The notes beneath the pieces are model-generated. The model was not told the DNA's origin. It made no database searches and was given only the letters and a program-made list of their open reading frames with translations. Shown piece after piece: positions 6,971-12,881 of a DNA stretch of 12,973 bases. Position 1 is the first letter of the stretch; each line of letters opens with the position of its first letter. The DNA comes from Chloroflexota bacterium. Its GTDB lineage: Bacteria > Chloroflexota > Dormibacteria > CF-121. The stretch is from positions 1 through 12,973 of the forward strand of contig VBFF01000038.1 in assembly GCA_005889285.1 (NCBI GenBank), given 5' to 3'. The position numbers and the translations under genes are program-made.

Positions 6971-7388
6971 GGACGGCGTCTCCCGCATCCATCAGGCGGC
7001 CGGCGGCCTCGCGTACCAGCGGGTTCTTGGCGCTCTCGCTCCCCAGCATCCGGCTCGCCCACTCGTAGGCCTCGCAGGCGCGTCCGATGGCGGCGCGGGT
7101 ATCTGCTGCGAGATCCGGTCCACTGGCGGGCCGCAGGCGGAGCGTCTGGTAGTAAGCGGTCTGGAAGATCTTGCGGGCCGCGCTCGCCTCGTCGACTACC
7201 GACTGCTCTGGCCCGGCCTCGAGCGACCGCCGCAGCCGTGTCGCGGCGCGTTCGACGCTGCTCCTGATGTCCTCGAGCACCACGTCGTAGTCGGGCGGGG
7301 TGAGGCGCGACGGCGTGCCCAGCACCCGGTAGGCGACGACCAGGGCGGCAGCCAGCAGCAGCAGGATCAGGGCATATAGCCAGACCAT
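6906..7388 (-). CDS. N-terminally anchored hypothetical protein
   Basis: I do not recognise a family. The 160-residue product starts with a single hydrophobic segment (about residues 3-22, MVWLYALILLLLAAALVVAY) with almost no preceding residues, followed by a hydrophilic, mainly helical region rich in Arg, Glu and Ala (35-145), which could form a helical bundle or coiled coil. The tail is Pro/Ser-rich. Orientation with a soluble domain on one side of the membrane is likely. The gene lies 49 nt downstream of infA on the same strand and may share its transcript. A GGGGGAGGAG purine run about 13 nt before the ATG could be a rather distant Shine-Dalgarno. Its last 65 bp overlap the end of the epimerase gene on the other strand. 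Confidence 0.78.
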   Translation of the reverse strand: MVWLYALILLLLAAALVVAYRVLGTPSRLTPPDYDVVLEDIRSSVERAATRLRRSLEAGPEQSVVDEASAARKIFQTAYYQTLRLRPASGPDLAADTRAAIGRACEAYEWASRMLGSESAKNPLVREAAGRLMDAGDAVLMQVERKQPAMPDAPRGSSER

Positions 7389-7437
7389 GGTTAGCGTTAT
7401 TCTCCTCCCCCTCCGGGGGAAGACAGGGTGGGGGCTG

Positions 7438-7746
7438 CTACTTGTAGCGGAAGGTAATCCGGCCGCGCGTCAGGTCGTAGGGGGAGAGCTCCACCCGAAC
7501 CCGGTCGCCGATCAAGATCCGGATGTAGAACTTGCGCATCTTCCCTGAGGTATACGCCAGGATCGTCTGGCCGGTCTGGAGCTTGACCTTGAACATCGCA
7601 TTCGGCAGCGGCTCGACCACCTCGGCGTCCATCTCGATCGTCTCTTCTTTGCCAGCAGGGGTCTCCTTGACCTCGAGCGTGTCGATGCCGGGCCGCAGCG
7701 TGGTGGGACCGCCGCGCTTCTTCGGATAGCTACGTTTCTTGCGCAA
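7438..7746 (-). CDS. infA: Translation initiation factor IF-1, with N-terminal extension
   Basis: Residues about 35-102 are a full IF-1 OB-fold: [18 protein letters not shown], the [12 protein letters not shown] motif and [20 protein letters not shown], the last two close to universal in the family. IF-1 binds the A site of the 30S subunit with IF-2 and IF-3. The usual length is about 70-75 residues; here 102 are encoded. The extra 34 residues ([11 protein letters not shown]..., then T-L-E-V-K-E-T-P) are basic at first, then mixed. No ATG, GTG or TTG exists between the TTG at 7746 and the core; the only internal Met (M39) lies inside the first strand. An in-frame TAA lies 15 nt upstream of the TTG, so the start is confined. 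There is no Shine-Dalgarno, but TAATAT ends 9 nt before the TTG. Confidence 0.92.
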   Translation of the reverse strand: MRKKRSYPKKRGGPTTLRPGIDTLEVKETPAGKEETIEMDAEVVEPLPNAMFKVKLQTGQTILAYTSGKMRKFYIRILIGDRVRVELSPYDLTRGRITFRYK

Positions 7747-7755
7747 ACCGTCGCC

Positions 7756-7761
7756 ATATTA
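7756..7761 (-). promoter_or_regulatory. Candidate -10 element of infA (leaderless)
   Basis: On the minus strand this reads TAATAT, a strong -10 match, and ends 9 nt before the TTG at 7746. No ribosome-binding site fits between. It supports the long form of IF-1 as the encoded one. The 44-bp gap between infA and the divergent biotin carrier gene must hold both promoters. Confidence 0.5.
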
Positions 7762-7774
7762 CCCGAGTTGCGCG

Positions 7775-7783
7775 TGAGAGAAT
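7775..7783 (+). promoter_or_regulatory. Candidate extended -10 of the biotin carrier gene
   Basis: TGAGAGAAT fits an extended -10 (TG, one base, then GAGAAT, four of six consensus bases) and ends 7 nt before the GTG at 7791. No Shine-Dalgarno precedes the GTG. It lies back to back with the infA -10 element on the other strand. Support is positional only. Confidence 0.35.
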
Positions 7784-7790
7784 CGGGCGC

Positions 7791-8000
7791 GTGCAGATCA
7801 AGGCCGAGTTGGCCGGCAATCTCTGGAAGATCGTGGTCCGCGAGGGGCAGCAGGTCCGGGCCGACGAGACCCTGATGATCCTGGAGTCGATGAAGATGGA
7901 GATTCCGGTCAACGCGACCGGCGCCGGACGGGTGGCGAAGATTCACGTCAAAGAAGGCCAGACCGTTCAGGAAGGCCAGCTGCTGATCGAGGTCGAGTAG
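7791..8000 (+). CDS. Stand-alone biotin/lipoyl carrier protein (TB7.3-like mini BCCP)
   Basis: The 69-residue product is only a biotinyl/lipoyl-attachment domain. E32-S-M-K35-M-E-I-P is the biotinylation loop, with K35 the expected biotin acceptor (ESMKM is a common variant of AMKM). The two halves of the flattened barrel are visible as WKIVVREGQQVRADETL and RVAKIHVKEGQTVQEGQLL. Small free-standing proteins of this type, such as mycobacterial TB7.3, are thought to serve as carboxyl carriers, but the partner carboxylase here is unknown: no biotin carboxylase or carboxyltransferase gene is in the window. The GTG start is the only one upstream of the first strand. The gene ends 11 nt from the convergent zinc-ribbon gene. 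Confidence 0.9.
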   Translation: MQIKAELAGNLWKIVVREGQQVRADETLMILESMKMEIPVNATGAGRVAKIHVKEGQTVQEGQLLIEVE

Positions 8001-8011
8001 GGCTCGCGGCG

Positions 8012-8185
8012 CTACGCGGCGGCTTGCTCGGGCTGGCTGGGCACGAAGAAGGCGATGCCGACCACCGACATGCCCCGCTTACACGACGGGCAGAACGTCA
8101 CGGTCACGCTCTTTCGGGTCTCCCACCGCCGCTGATCGCGGCGGCCGCAGTGCTGGCACACCAGGTCGAACATCATGTCAGCCAT
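8012..8185 (-). CDS. Small zinc-ribbon protein
   Basis: This 57-residue reading frame is conserved-looking despite its size: C10-Q-H-C13 and C32-P-S-C35 form two knuckles 18 residues apart, a classic four-cysteine zinc ribbon. Between them lies a basic, Trp-containing segment (RRDQRRWETRKSVTVT). The C-terminal third is hydrophobic and then Pro/Gln/Ala-rich. Zinc ribbons of this kind usually bind nucleic acids or a protein partner; no function can be assigned here. The start at 8185 (before two further Met at positions 4 and 5) is chosen because an extended -10 ends exactly 9 nt upstream, as at infA. It lies between the convergent biotin carrier gene and the lipoprotein gene. Compared with the other strand, the plus-strand frame over the same bases has no recognisable motif. 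Confidence 0.72.
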   Translation of the reverse strand: MADMMFDLVCQHCGRRDQRRWETRKSVTVTFCPSCKRGMSVVGIAFFVPSQPEQAAA

Positions 8186-8194
8186 GTCGCCGCG

Positions 8195-8203
8195 ACCGTA
8201 TCA
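8195..8203 (-). promoter_or_regulatory. Candidate extended -10 of the zinc-ribbon gene
   Basis: On the minus strand the bases read TGATACGGT, an extended -10 (TG, one base, TACGGT), ending 9 nt before the ATG at 8185 with no Shine-Dalgarno between. The hexamer TACGGT is identical to that before the M23 gene, at the same distance. Confidence 0.4.
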
Positions 8204-8269
8204 TCGATCGCGTCCTCACCCGGCAACAGACCGCCCACGGCGGTGTAAGGACATGTAAAGCGGACGTTC

Positions 8270-9139
8270 TCAGTGGAGGAGCTGGTCGATCGCGGCTCTC
8301 AGCTCGTCACTGGCGGTCGCTCCCTCGAAGCGGGATTGGATGACGCCCTTCGAATCGATCAAGAACACCCACGGCTCCGTTTGCAGCCGCCAGTCGACGA
8401 CCGCCTGAGCGAGCTGGCGTTTTGAGGGGTCCGGCTTGTAATCCCGGTAGATCTCGACGTGGATGAAGGCGAGCCGGCCCCGGTACGCCGGTTCCAGCGT
8501 CTGTACCGCCTTGATCTGCGGCCCGCAGGTGTTGCTGGTGCAGAACGCCGGCGTGGCGAAGACGACGAGGGCCGTCCGGTGCTGCTGAATCGCGTCGGCG
8601 ATCGAAAGCTGGTGCATGTCGTCCGGCGGCCGGCCGGAATCGATGGTCTCGACATCGGCGACGTCTTTGACGGTCGGGTTGTGCGTCAGCGGCGCCGGCT
8701 GGCCGACGCCCGGTACGACCGGAAGGGTCAGAACATTCATGGGAAGTCGCGCGGTCGTCCGCGCCCCGTTCGGTCGGGAGGCCGTGACCTCGACTCCCCA
8801 GTCACCGGCCTTATCGAAGTCCAGGTGCGCGACGTAGCTGCCGGCCCCCTGCAAGCCCTCGCCCTTGAAAGGGGCATCGGACTCTCCCTTGAAGGTCCCC
8901 GTGGAGCCGTTGAGGACGAAGGAGCGGACGTGCACCGTCGCGTCGCTCACGGGGGTGTTGTGATCGGTGATCCCAATCGGGACCCGCTGCTGCTTGCCGA
9001 CGACCAGCTCGGACGCCACCACAACGGCCTGCAGCGTCGAGCTGCCCGGGGACGGGCTGCTCGCCGAGGAAGTCGTCGCCGGCAACGACCCGCAGGCGGC
9101 GAGCAGCAGCACACCGGCCACCGCCGCAATCGCCTTCAC
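8270..9139 (-). CDS. Thioredoxin-fold lipoprotein with CX4C pair
   Basis: The 289-residue product has a lipoprotein signal: K2, hydrophobic core, then lipobox L13-A-A-C16-G-S, so it should be lipidated on C16 and sit on the outer face of the membrane. A Ser/Pro/Thr-rich linker (19-38) precedes an Ig-like beta domain (about 40-140, with VHVRSFVLNGSTG and GDWGVEVTASRPNG). Residues about 150-289 form a thioredoxin-like domain: ALVVFATPAFC200-TSNT-C205-GPQI, IHVEIYRDY, and EPWVFLIDSKGVIQSRF with the cis-Pro-like region. The cysteine pair is CX4C instead of CX2C. A GTG at 9139 is chosen because it overlaps the upstream stop as GTGA and gives a proper signal peptide; a longer in-frame ATG at 9202 would bury it. 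Likely an extracytoplasmic redox or copper-handling protein; which one is unknown. Confidence 0.87.
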   Translation of the reverse strand: MKAIAAVAGVLLLAACGSLPATTSSASSPSPGSSTLQAVVVASELVVGKQQRVPIGITDHNTPVSDATVHVRSFVLNGSTGTFKGESDAPFKGEGLQGAGSYVAHLDFDKAGDWGVEVTASRPNGARTTARLPMNVLTLPVVPGVGQPAPLTHNPTVKDVADVETIDSGRPPDDMHQLSIADAIQQHRTALVVFATPAFCTSNTCGPQIKAVQTLEPAYRGRLAFIHVEIYRDYKPDPSKRQLAQAVVDWRLQTEPWVFLIDSKGVIQSRFEGATASDELRAAIDQLLH

Positions 9140-10263
9140 CGCAGTCTGGCGCGTTCGAGATACAGCGGCGGCCGCTGGATCTCTGCCATCGTCGGCAGCC
9201 ACTGCGGTCCCTCCCAGACGCGGGCCAGCAGTTCCTTCCCGCCCGCGTCACGGACCTCGCGGCAAAAGCGCTCGCCGATGACGTACTGACGCATCTTCAT
9301 CTCCAGCCCCGTGAGGCGAAGGAACGCCCGCTCGAGCGGCGTCCGCTGCTCCTGCCGCCGGCGGTAGGCGCCTTCCAGCAAGGCGAAGTGCGGCAGCTCG
9401 CGCCGCCCGACCTCGTTCATGACCAGGTTGCTGTAGCCCTCCAGCAAGCTCATCACCGCCTGCAGCTTGGAGATCGCCTTCCATTGCTGGCCGACCCCGA
9501 TCGTCAACGTCCGGATCAACTCCACGCGGGTTGGCCGGCGCCCGTCACCGAGGCGGCCGACCAGCACCTCCTTGAGCAATCCCTCCAGGTACGCCTGCAG
9601 CCAGGGGTGCGCCTTGAACTCCCAGGCATGCGTCATCTCGTGCATGGCGAGCCAGCGTCGAAGCTCATCGATGGGCAACTTGTCCTTCTGTGCCCAGGCC
9701 TGGACATTCGGTTCCACCAGGATCAGCGAGGTGGTTTCCACCGGCTCCCTCCCCAAAAGCGCTGGGTCGTACTGCCCCAACACCCGGCGGGCGAGCAGCC
9801 CGAGCATCAGGCCGAGGTAGCGCGTCAGGCCCTTCTGGCCGAGATTCAGCAGCAGCGACCCGGGGATGAGCTGTTGCAGACCCTCGAGTGGCTCGAACAT
9901 CTGGCGGAAGATCCGGATGTTAAAGCGCACCCACTGGCGGCGGCCGACGGCGGCGAGGCCCGGATATACCCGGCTGCCGGAGGCCGCAGTGCCCGGCCCG
10001 AGCGCCTCGACGAGCAGCGGCTCCAACTGGGCGGCGATCTGCTCGTACGTCTGGTCTGTCACCGGATCGGCCGGCAGCTCACGGGGCTCGCCGCAGCGGG
10101 CCAGCGCGATCTCCTCCACCCGTTCCCAATCGATCAGGCGGGCGGGCTGCTCGCGGGGCCGAACCAGCTCCCGAAGCACCACGGCGCCAACGCCGATCGC
10201 GACCCCCCAGGCCATCGCCCGGCCGACACGCCGGGGAGCGGGGGTGGAGTCAGGAATACTCAT
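9136..10263 (-). CDS. Membrane-anchored zincin-like metalloprotease, DUF2342 / Zincin_2 family
   Basis: The 375-residue product has an N-terminal hydrophobic segment at about 16-31 (AMAWGVAIGVGAVVL) and then a large soluble part. H208-E-M-T-H212 is a zinc-binding HExxH helix within LAMHEMTHAWEF; E275 in SLLEGYSNLVMNEV fits the third ligand of this family (PF10103, 'zinc-dependent metalloprotease', sometimes annotated as coenzyme F420 biosynthesis-associated). The helical organisation and the segments FNIRIFRQMFEPLEG and LILVEPNVQAWAQ are in keeping with that family. Proteolytic activity and substrate are not established for it. The gene ends in a 4-nt GTGA overlap with the thioredoxin lipoprotein, so the two should be co-translated. 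The ATG lacks a clear Shine-Dalgarno; a TAGAAT (minus strand, 10293-10298) could be its -10 box. Confidence 0.87.
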   Translation of the reverse strand: MSIPDSTPAPRRVGRAMAWGVAIGVGAVVLRELVRPREQPARLIDWERVEEIALARCGEPRELPADPVTDQTYEQIAAQLEPLLVEALGPGTAASGSRVYPGLAAVGRRQWVRFNIRIFRQMFEPLEGLQQLIPGSLLLNLGQKGLTRYLGLMLGLLARRVLGQYDPALLGREPVETTSLILVEPNVQAWAQKDKLPIDELRRWLAMHEMTHAWEFKAHPWLQAYLEGLLKEVLVGRLGDGRRPTRVELIRTLTIGVGQQWKAISKLQAVMSLLEGYSNLVMNEVGRRELPHFALLEGAYRRRQEQRTPLERAFLRLTGLEMKMRQYVIGERFCREVRDAGGKELLARVWEGPQWLPTMAEIQRPPLYLERARLR

Positions 10264-10338
10264 GGGGAGGGGCCGCCGAGGTGACCGAGCTCATTCTACC
10301 GAGGCCTTCTCCGGCTGGCGCTCGCCTGGGTCGATTGC

Positions 10339-10363
10339 TAGCACTCGCCGCTCCAGAGTGCTA
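10339..10363. promoter_or_regulatory. CIRCE operator (HrcA site) of groEL
   Basis: Perfect inverted arms TAGCACTC (10339-10346) and GAGTGCTA (10356-10363) are separated by 9 bases, the CIRCE layout. The outermost base of the canonical nine-base left arm differs (C instead of T at 10338). HrcA repressor binds CIRCE and releases it on heat shock. The right arm runs into a -10-like TAAAAT at 10362-10367, so repressor binding would block polymerase. The hrcA gene is not in the window. Confidence 0.95.
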
Positions 10364-10367
10364 AAAT
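10362..10367 (+). promoter_or_regulatory. Candidate -10 element of groEL
   Basis: TAAAAT overlaps the right arm of CIRCE. A TTGCTA at 10335-10340 is the best -35 match but the spacing of 21 nt is longer than ideal, so the -35 box is uncertain. Transcription would start about 10375, giving an untranslated leader of roughly 60 nt. Confidence 0.5.
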
Positions 10368-10422
10368 CGTGGGTGCTTACCGCCTGCCAATACTGGCTGT
10401 TTGCTCACCAATCATTCGTAGG

Positions 10423-10430
10423 AAGGAGGA
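10423..10430 (+). promoter_or_regulatory. Strong Shine-Dalgarno of groEL
   Basis: AAGGAGGA lies 6-7 nt before the ATG at 10437 and is near-complementary to the 16S rRNA 3' end. It contrasts with the many SD-less starts elsewhere in the window and shows that the organism does use SD-led initiation for highly expressed genes. Confidence 0.9.
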
Positions 10431-10436
10431 CGATCA

Positions 10437-12047
10437 ATGGCGAAACAACTGGCATATGACGCCGAGGCCCGTTCGGCCCTGAAGCGCGGCGTCGACAAGG
10501 TCGCGGACGCCGTTCGAATTACCATCGGCCCCAAGGGTCGGAACGTCGTACTCGACAAGAAGTTCGGTTCCCCGACGATCACGAACGACGGCGTCACGAT
10601 TGCGAAGGAGATCGAGCTGGAGGACGCCTTCGAGAACATGGGCGCACAGCTCGTCAAAGAAGTCGCCAGCAAGACGAACGACGTCGCGGGTGACGGCACG
10701 ACGACCTCAGTGGTGCTGGCCGCGGCGATCATCGGCGAGGGGTTGCGCAACGTCACCGCCGGCGCCAACCCGATGCTGCTGAAAATTGGCATCCAGAAGG
10801 CCGTCGACGAAGTCGTCAAGGCCATCAAGGAGCAGTCGGTCCAGATCTCCGATCGCGAGAAGATCGCCCAGGTGGCGACGATCTCGTCAGGCGACCCGAA
10901 GATCGGCGACATGGTCGCCAACGCGATGGAGAAGGTCGGGAAGGACGGGGTTATCACCGTCGAGGAATCCCGCGGCATCGAGGACGAGCTCAAGCTCGTC
11001 GACGGGATGCAGTTCGACAAGGGCTACATCTCGCCCTATATGGTCACCGATGCCACCCGGATGGAAGCGGTCCTCGAGGACCCGTTCATCCTGATCACCG
11101 ACAAGAAGATCTCGGCCATCGCCGACCTTCTGCCGGTTCTCGAAAAGGTGGTGCAAAGCGGCAAGCCGCTCTTGATCATCGCCGAGGACGTCGAGGGCGA
11201 GGCACAGGCCACCCTGATCGTGAACAAGCTGCGTGGCACCTTCACCGCCGTCGCCGTCAAGGCGCCGGGCTTCGGTGACCGCCGCAAGGCGATGCTGGAA
11301 GACCTCGCCATCCTGACCGGTGGCCAGGTGATCTCGGAGGAGCTCGGGCTCAAGCTCGACTCGGTGCAGCTCAATCAGCTGGGCAAGGCTCGGCGCGTGA
11401 CGATCACCAAAGATGACACGACGATCGTTGAAGGTGCCGGCAAGCCTGACACGATCAAGGGACGCATCAACCAGATCAAGGCCGAGATCGAGAAGACGAC
11501 CTCGGACTGGGACAAGGAAAAGCTCCAGGAACGGCTGGCCAAGCTGGCCGGTGGCGTCGCCGTCATCAAAGTCGGGGCTGCGACCGAGACCGAGCTCAAG
11601 GAGAAGAAGCACCGCATGGAGGACGCCGTGTCGGCCACCCGCGCTGCCGTCGAGGAGGGCATCGTGCCCGGTGGTGGTGCCGTCCTGGTGCACGCCCAGA
11701 AGTCGCTCGACACCCTCAAGCTCGAGGGCGATGAGGCCACCGGCGTGGCACTGGTGCGCCGCGCGCTCGAGGAGCCGCTGCGCCAGATCGTCAACAACGC
11801 CGGTTGGGAGGGTTCCGTGGTGGTGGAGAAAGTCCGGGGCCTGCCGAAGGGCCAGGGCTTCGACGCCAACAAGGGCGAGTACACCGACATGGTCAAGGCC
11901 GGAATCATCGACCCGACCAAGGTCACCCGCTCGGCGCTACAGAACGCGGCCAGTATCGCCGCCATGCTGCTGACGACCGAGGCGCTCGTCTCCGACATTC
12001 CGGAGAAGAAGTCGGCCGCGCCGGCGCCGTCGATGCCGGATTACTAG
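10437..12047 (+). CDS. groL: Chaperonin GroEL (Hsp60)
   Basis: The 536-residue product is a full-length type I chaperonin. ATP-pocket and catalytic residues are in place: [14 protein letters not shown] (residues 29-42), D51-G-V-T, G85-D-G-T-T-T90, and D396 in [15 protein letters not shown], equivalent to E. coli D398. The GGGAVLV loop and the conserved [15 protein letters not shown] end segment are present. It forms a double heptamer that encloses non-native proteins with GroES as lid, in the cytoplasm. The C-terminus ends [11 protein letters not shown] and lacks the Gly-Gly-Met repeats common in other GroELs. groES is not adjacent: the upstream gene is divergent, so this is a single-gene transcript bounded by CIRCE and a terminator. 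A second chaperonin locus elsewhere is likely. Confidence 0.99.
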   Translation: MAKQLAYDAEARSALKRGVDKVADAVRITIGPKGRNVVLDKKFGSPTITNDGVTIAKEIELEDAFENMGAQLVKEVASKTNDVAGDGTTTSVVLAAAIIGEGLRNVTAGANPMLLKIGIQKAVDEVVKAIKEQSVQISDREKIAQVATISSGDPKIGDMVANAMEKVGKDGVITVEESRGIEDELKLVDGMQFDKGYISPYMVTDATRMEAVLEDPFILITDKKISAIADLLPVLEKVVQSGKPLLIIAEDVEGEAQATLIVNKLRGTFTAVAVKAPGFGDRRKAMLEDLAILTGGQVISEELGLKLDSVQLNQLGKARRVTITKDDTTIVEGAGKPDTIKGRINQIKAEIEKTTSDWDKEKLQERLAKLAGGVAVIKVGAATETELKEKKHRMEDAVSATRAAVEEGIVPGGGAVLVHAQKSLDTLKLEGDEATGVALVRRALEEPLRQIVNNAGWEGSVVVEKVRGLPKGQGFDANKGEYTDMVKAGIIDPTKVTRSALQNAASIAAMLLTTEALVSDIPEKKSAAPAPSMPDY

Positions 12048-12064
12048 GCCCGTAAAGCCTGAAG

Positions 12065-12096
12065 AAGGAGCCGCCCCGCCGGGCGGCTCTTTTTTT
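12065..12096 (+). terminator. Rho-independent terminator of groEL
   Basis: GAGCCGCCC (12068-12076) pairs perfectly with GGGCGGCTC (12081-12089) around a 4-nt loop and is followed directly by seven T (12090-12096). Flanking A residues can extend the stem into the T run. It begins about 20 nt after the groEL stop. Confidence 0.95.
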
Positions 12097-12119
12097 GTGC
12101 TCTACCGGTTGCGAGCGGA

Positions 12120-12125
12120 TAGCAT
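12120..12125 (+). promoter_or_regulatory. Candidate -10 element of the DUF62 gene (leaderless)
   Basis: TAGCAT fits TANNNT and ends 6 nt before the ATG at 12132, the standard distance from a -10 box to the transcription start. There is no Shine-Dalgarno. It lies just after the groEL terminator, so the gene needs its own promoter. Confidence 0.45.
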
Positions 12126-12131
12126 GGCGGC

Positions 12132-12881
12132 ATGAAGCCGAGCGGCATCGTGACGCTGCTGACCGACTTCGGGCTGGATGACGCCTACGTCGGCGCCATG
12201 AAGGGCGCCATCCTTTCCGTGCACGCAAAGGCGGCGGTGGTCGACATCACCCACGGCGTCCGGCCCTTCGCCGTCCTGCAGGGCGCGTTCCTCCTCGACA
12301 GCGCCTGGCGGAGCTTTCCGCTGGGCACTGTCCACGTCGCCGTGGTCGATCCCGGCGTCGGCACGGATCGCCGCGCGATCGCCTTCAAGGCGGCCGACCA
12401 TTATTTCGTCGGCCCCGATAACGGCCTCTTCACGTTTCTCAACGATCCCATCAGCGAGACCGTGGAGCTGGCCACGCCACCCGAGGCCGCGCCGACCTTT
12501 CACGGTCGCGATGTGTTCGCTCCGGTCGCGGCGAGACTGGCCGCGGGCACGGCTCTCGCCGGGCTTGGCCGCCCTCACCGGGCTGAGCCCCTTCGCTTGC
12601 CTGACGCCTGGGCGTCGAAGGTCGGCGAGGCGTGGCGGGCGCAGGCGCTCCATTGCGATCATTTCGGCAACGTCATCAGCAACCTGCCGATCCGCGCGCT
12701 GGCCCGCATCAAACAGGCCAACGGGATGCGCGTCCGGACGGTCGAAACCTACGAGGATGCCCCGCCCAATGAGCTGGTCGCCCTCGTGGGCAGCAGCGGC
12801 CGCATCGAGTTTGCCTTGCGCGAGGGATCGGCGGCCGCGCGTCTGCACGTGGCTCCCGGCGACACACTGCTCGTCACGTGA
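12132..12881 (+). CDS. S-adenosyl-L-methionine hydroxide adenosyltransferase (DUF62 family)
   Basis: The 249-residue product matches the DUF62/SAM hydroxide adenosyltransferase family (PF01887), related to fluorinases and chlorinases. LLTDFG with D12, then DAYVGAMKG; VVD73-PGVGTDR80-R is the loop with the conserved Asp and Arg; FVGPDNGLF; TFH124-GRD127 with the conserved His; and D176-H-F-G-N-V-I-S-N in the C-terminal domain. D73, R80 and H124 correspond to the Asp-Arg-His triad reported for SAM-hydrolysing members. Expected reaction: SAM plus water to adenosine and methionine. Cytoplasmic trimer in studied members. No halogenase-specific features can be claimed. Its stop overlaps the next start as GTGA. 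Confidence 0.93.
   Translation: MKPSGIVTLLTDFGLDDAYVGAMKGAILSVHAKAAVVDITHGVRPFAVLQGAFLLDSAWRSFPLGTVHVAVVDPGVGTDRRAIAFKAADHYFVGPDNGLFTFLNDPISETVELATPPEAAPTFHGRDVFAPVAARLAAGTALAGLGRPHRAEPLRLPDAWASKVGEAWRAQALHCDHFGNVISNLPIRALARIKQANGMRVRTVETYEDAPPNELVALVGSSGRIEFALREGSAAARLHVAPGDTLLVT

Noticed and set aside
7405-7420. G/C-run palindrome (CCCCC...GGGGG) between infA and the hypothetical gene
   Set aside because: No T run and it overlaps the purine-rich region that may act as a ribosome site; too simple to call a terminator or attenuator.
7512-7946. A 144-codon minus-strand frame beginning opposite the biotin carrier gene and overlapping infA in another frame
   Set aside because: Sequence is Arg/Ser/Pro low complexity and both overlapped genes are certain by motif.
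8230-8244. Hairpin ACCGCC-CAC-GGCGGT downstream of the lipoprotein gene
   Set aside because: Only six pairs and no T run on either strand, so it does not qualify as an intrinsic terminator.
10887-11693. A 268-codon open frame on the minus strand inside groEL
   Set aside because: Antisense shadow of a near-universal chaperonin gene; no family motif or start signal.
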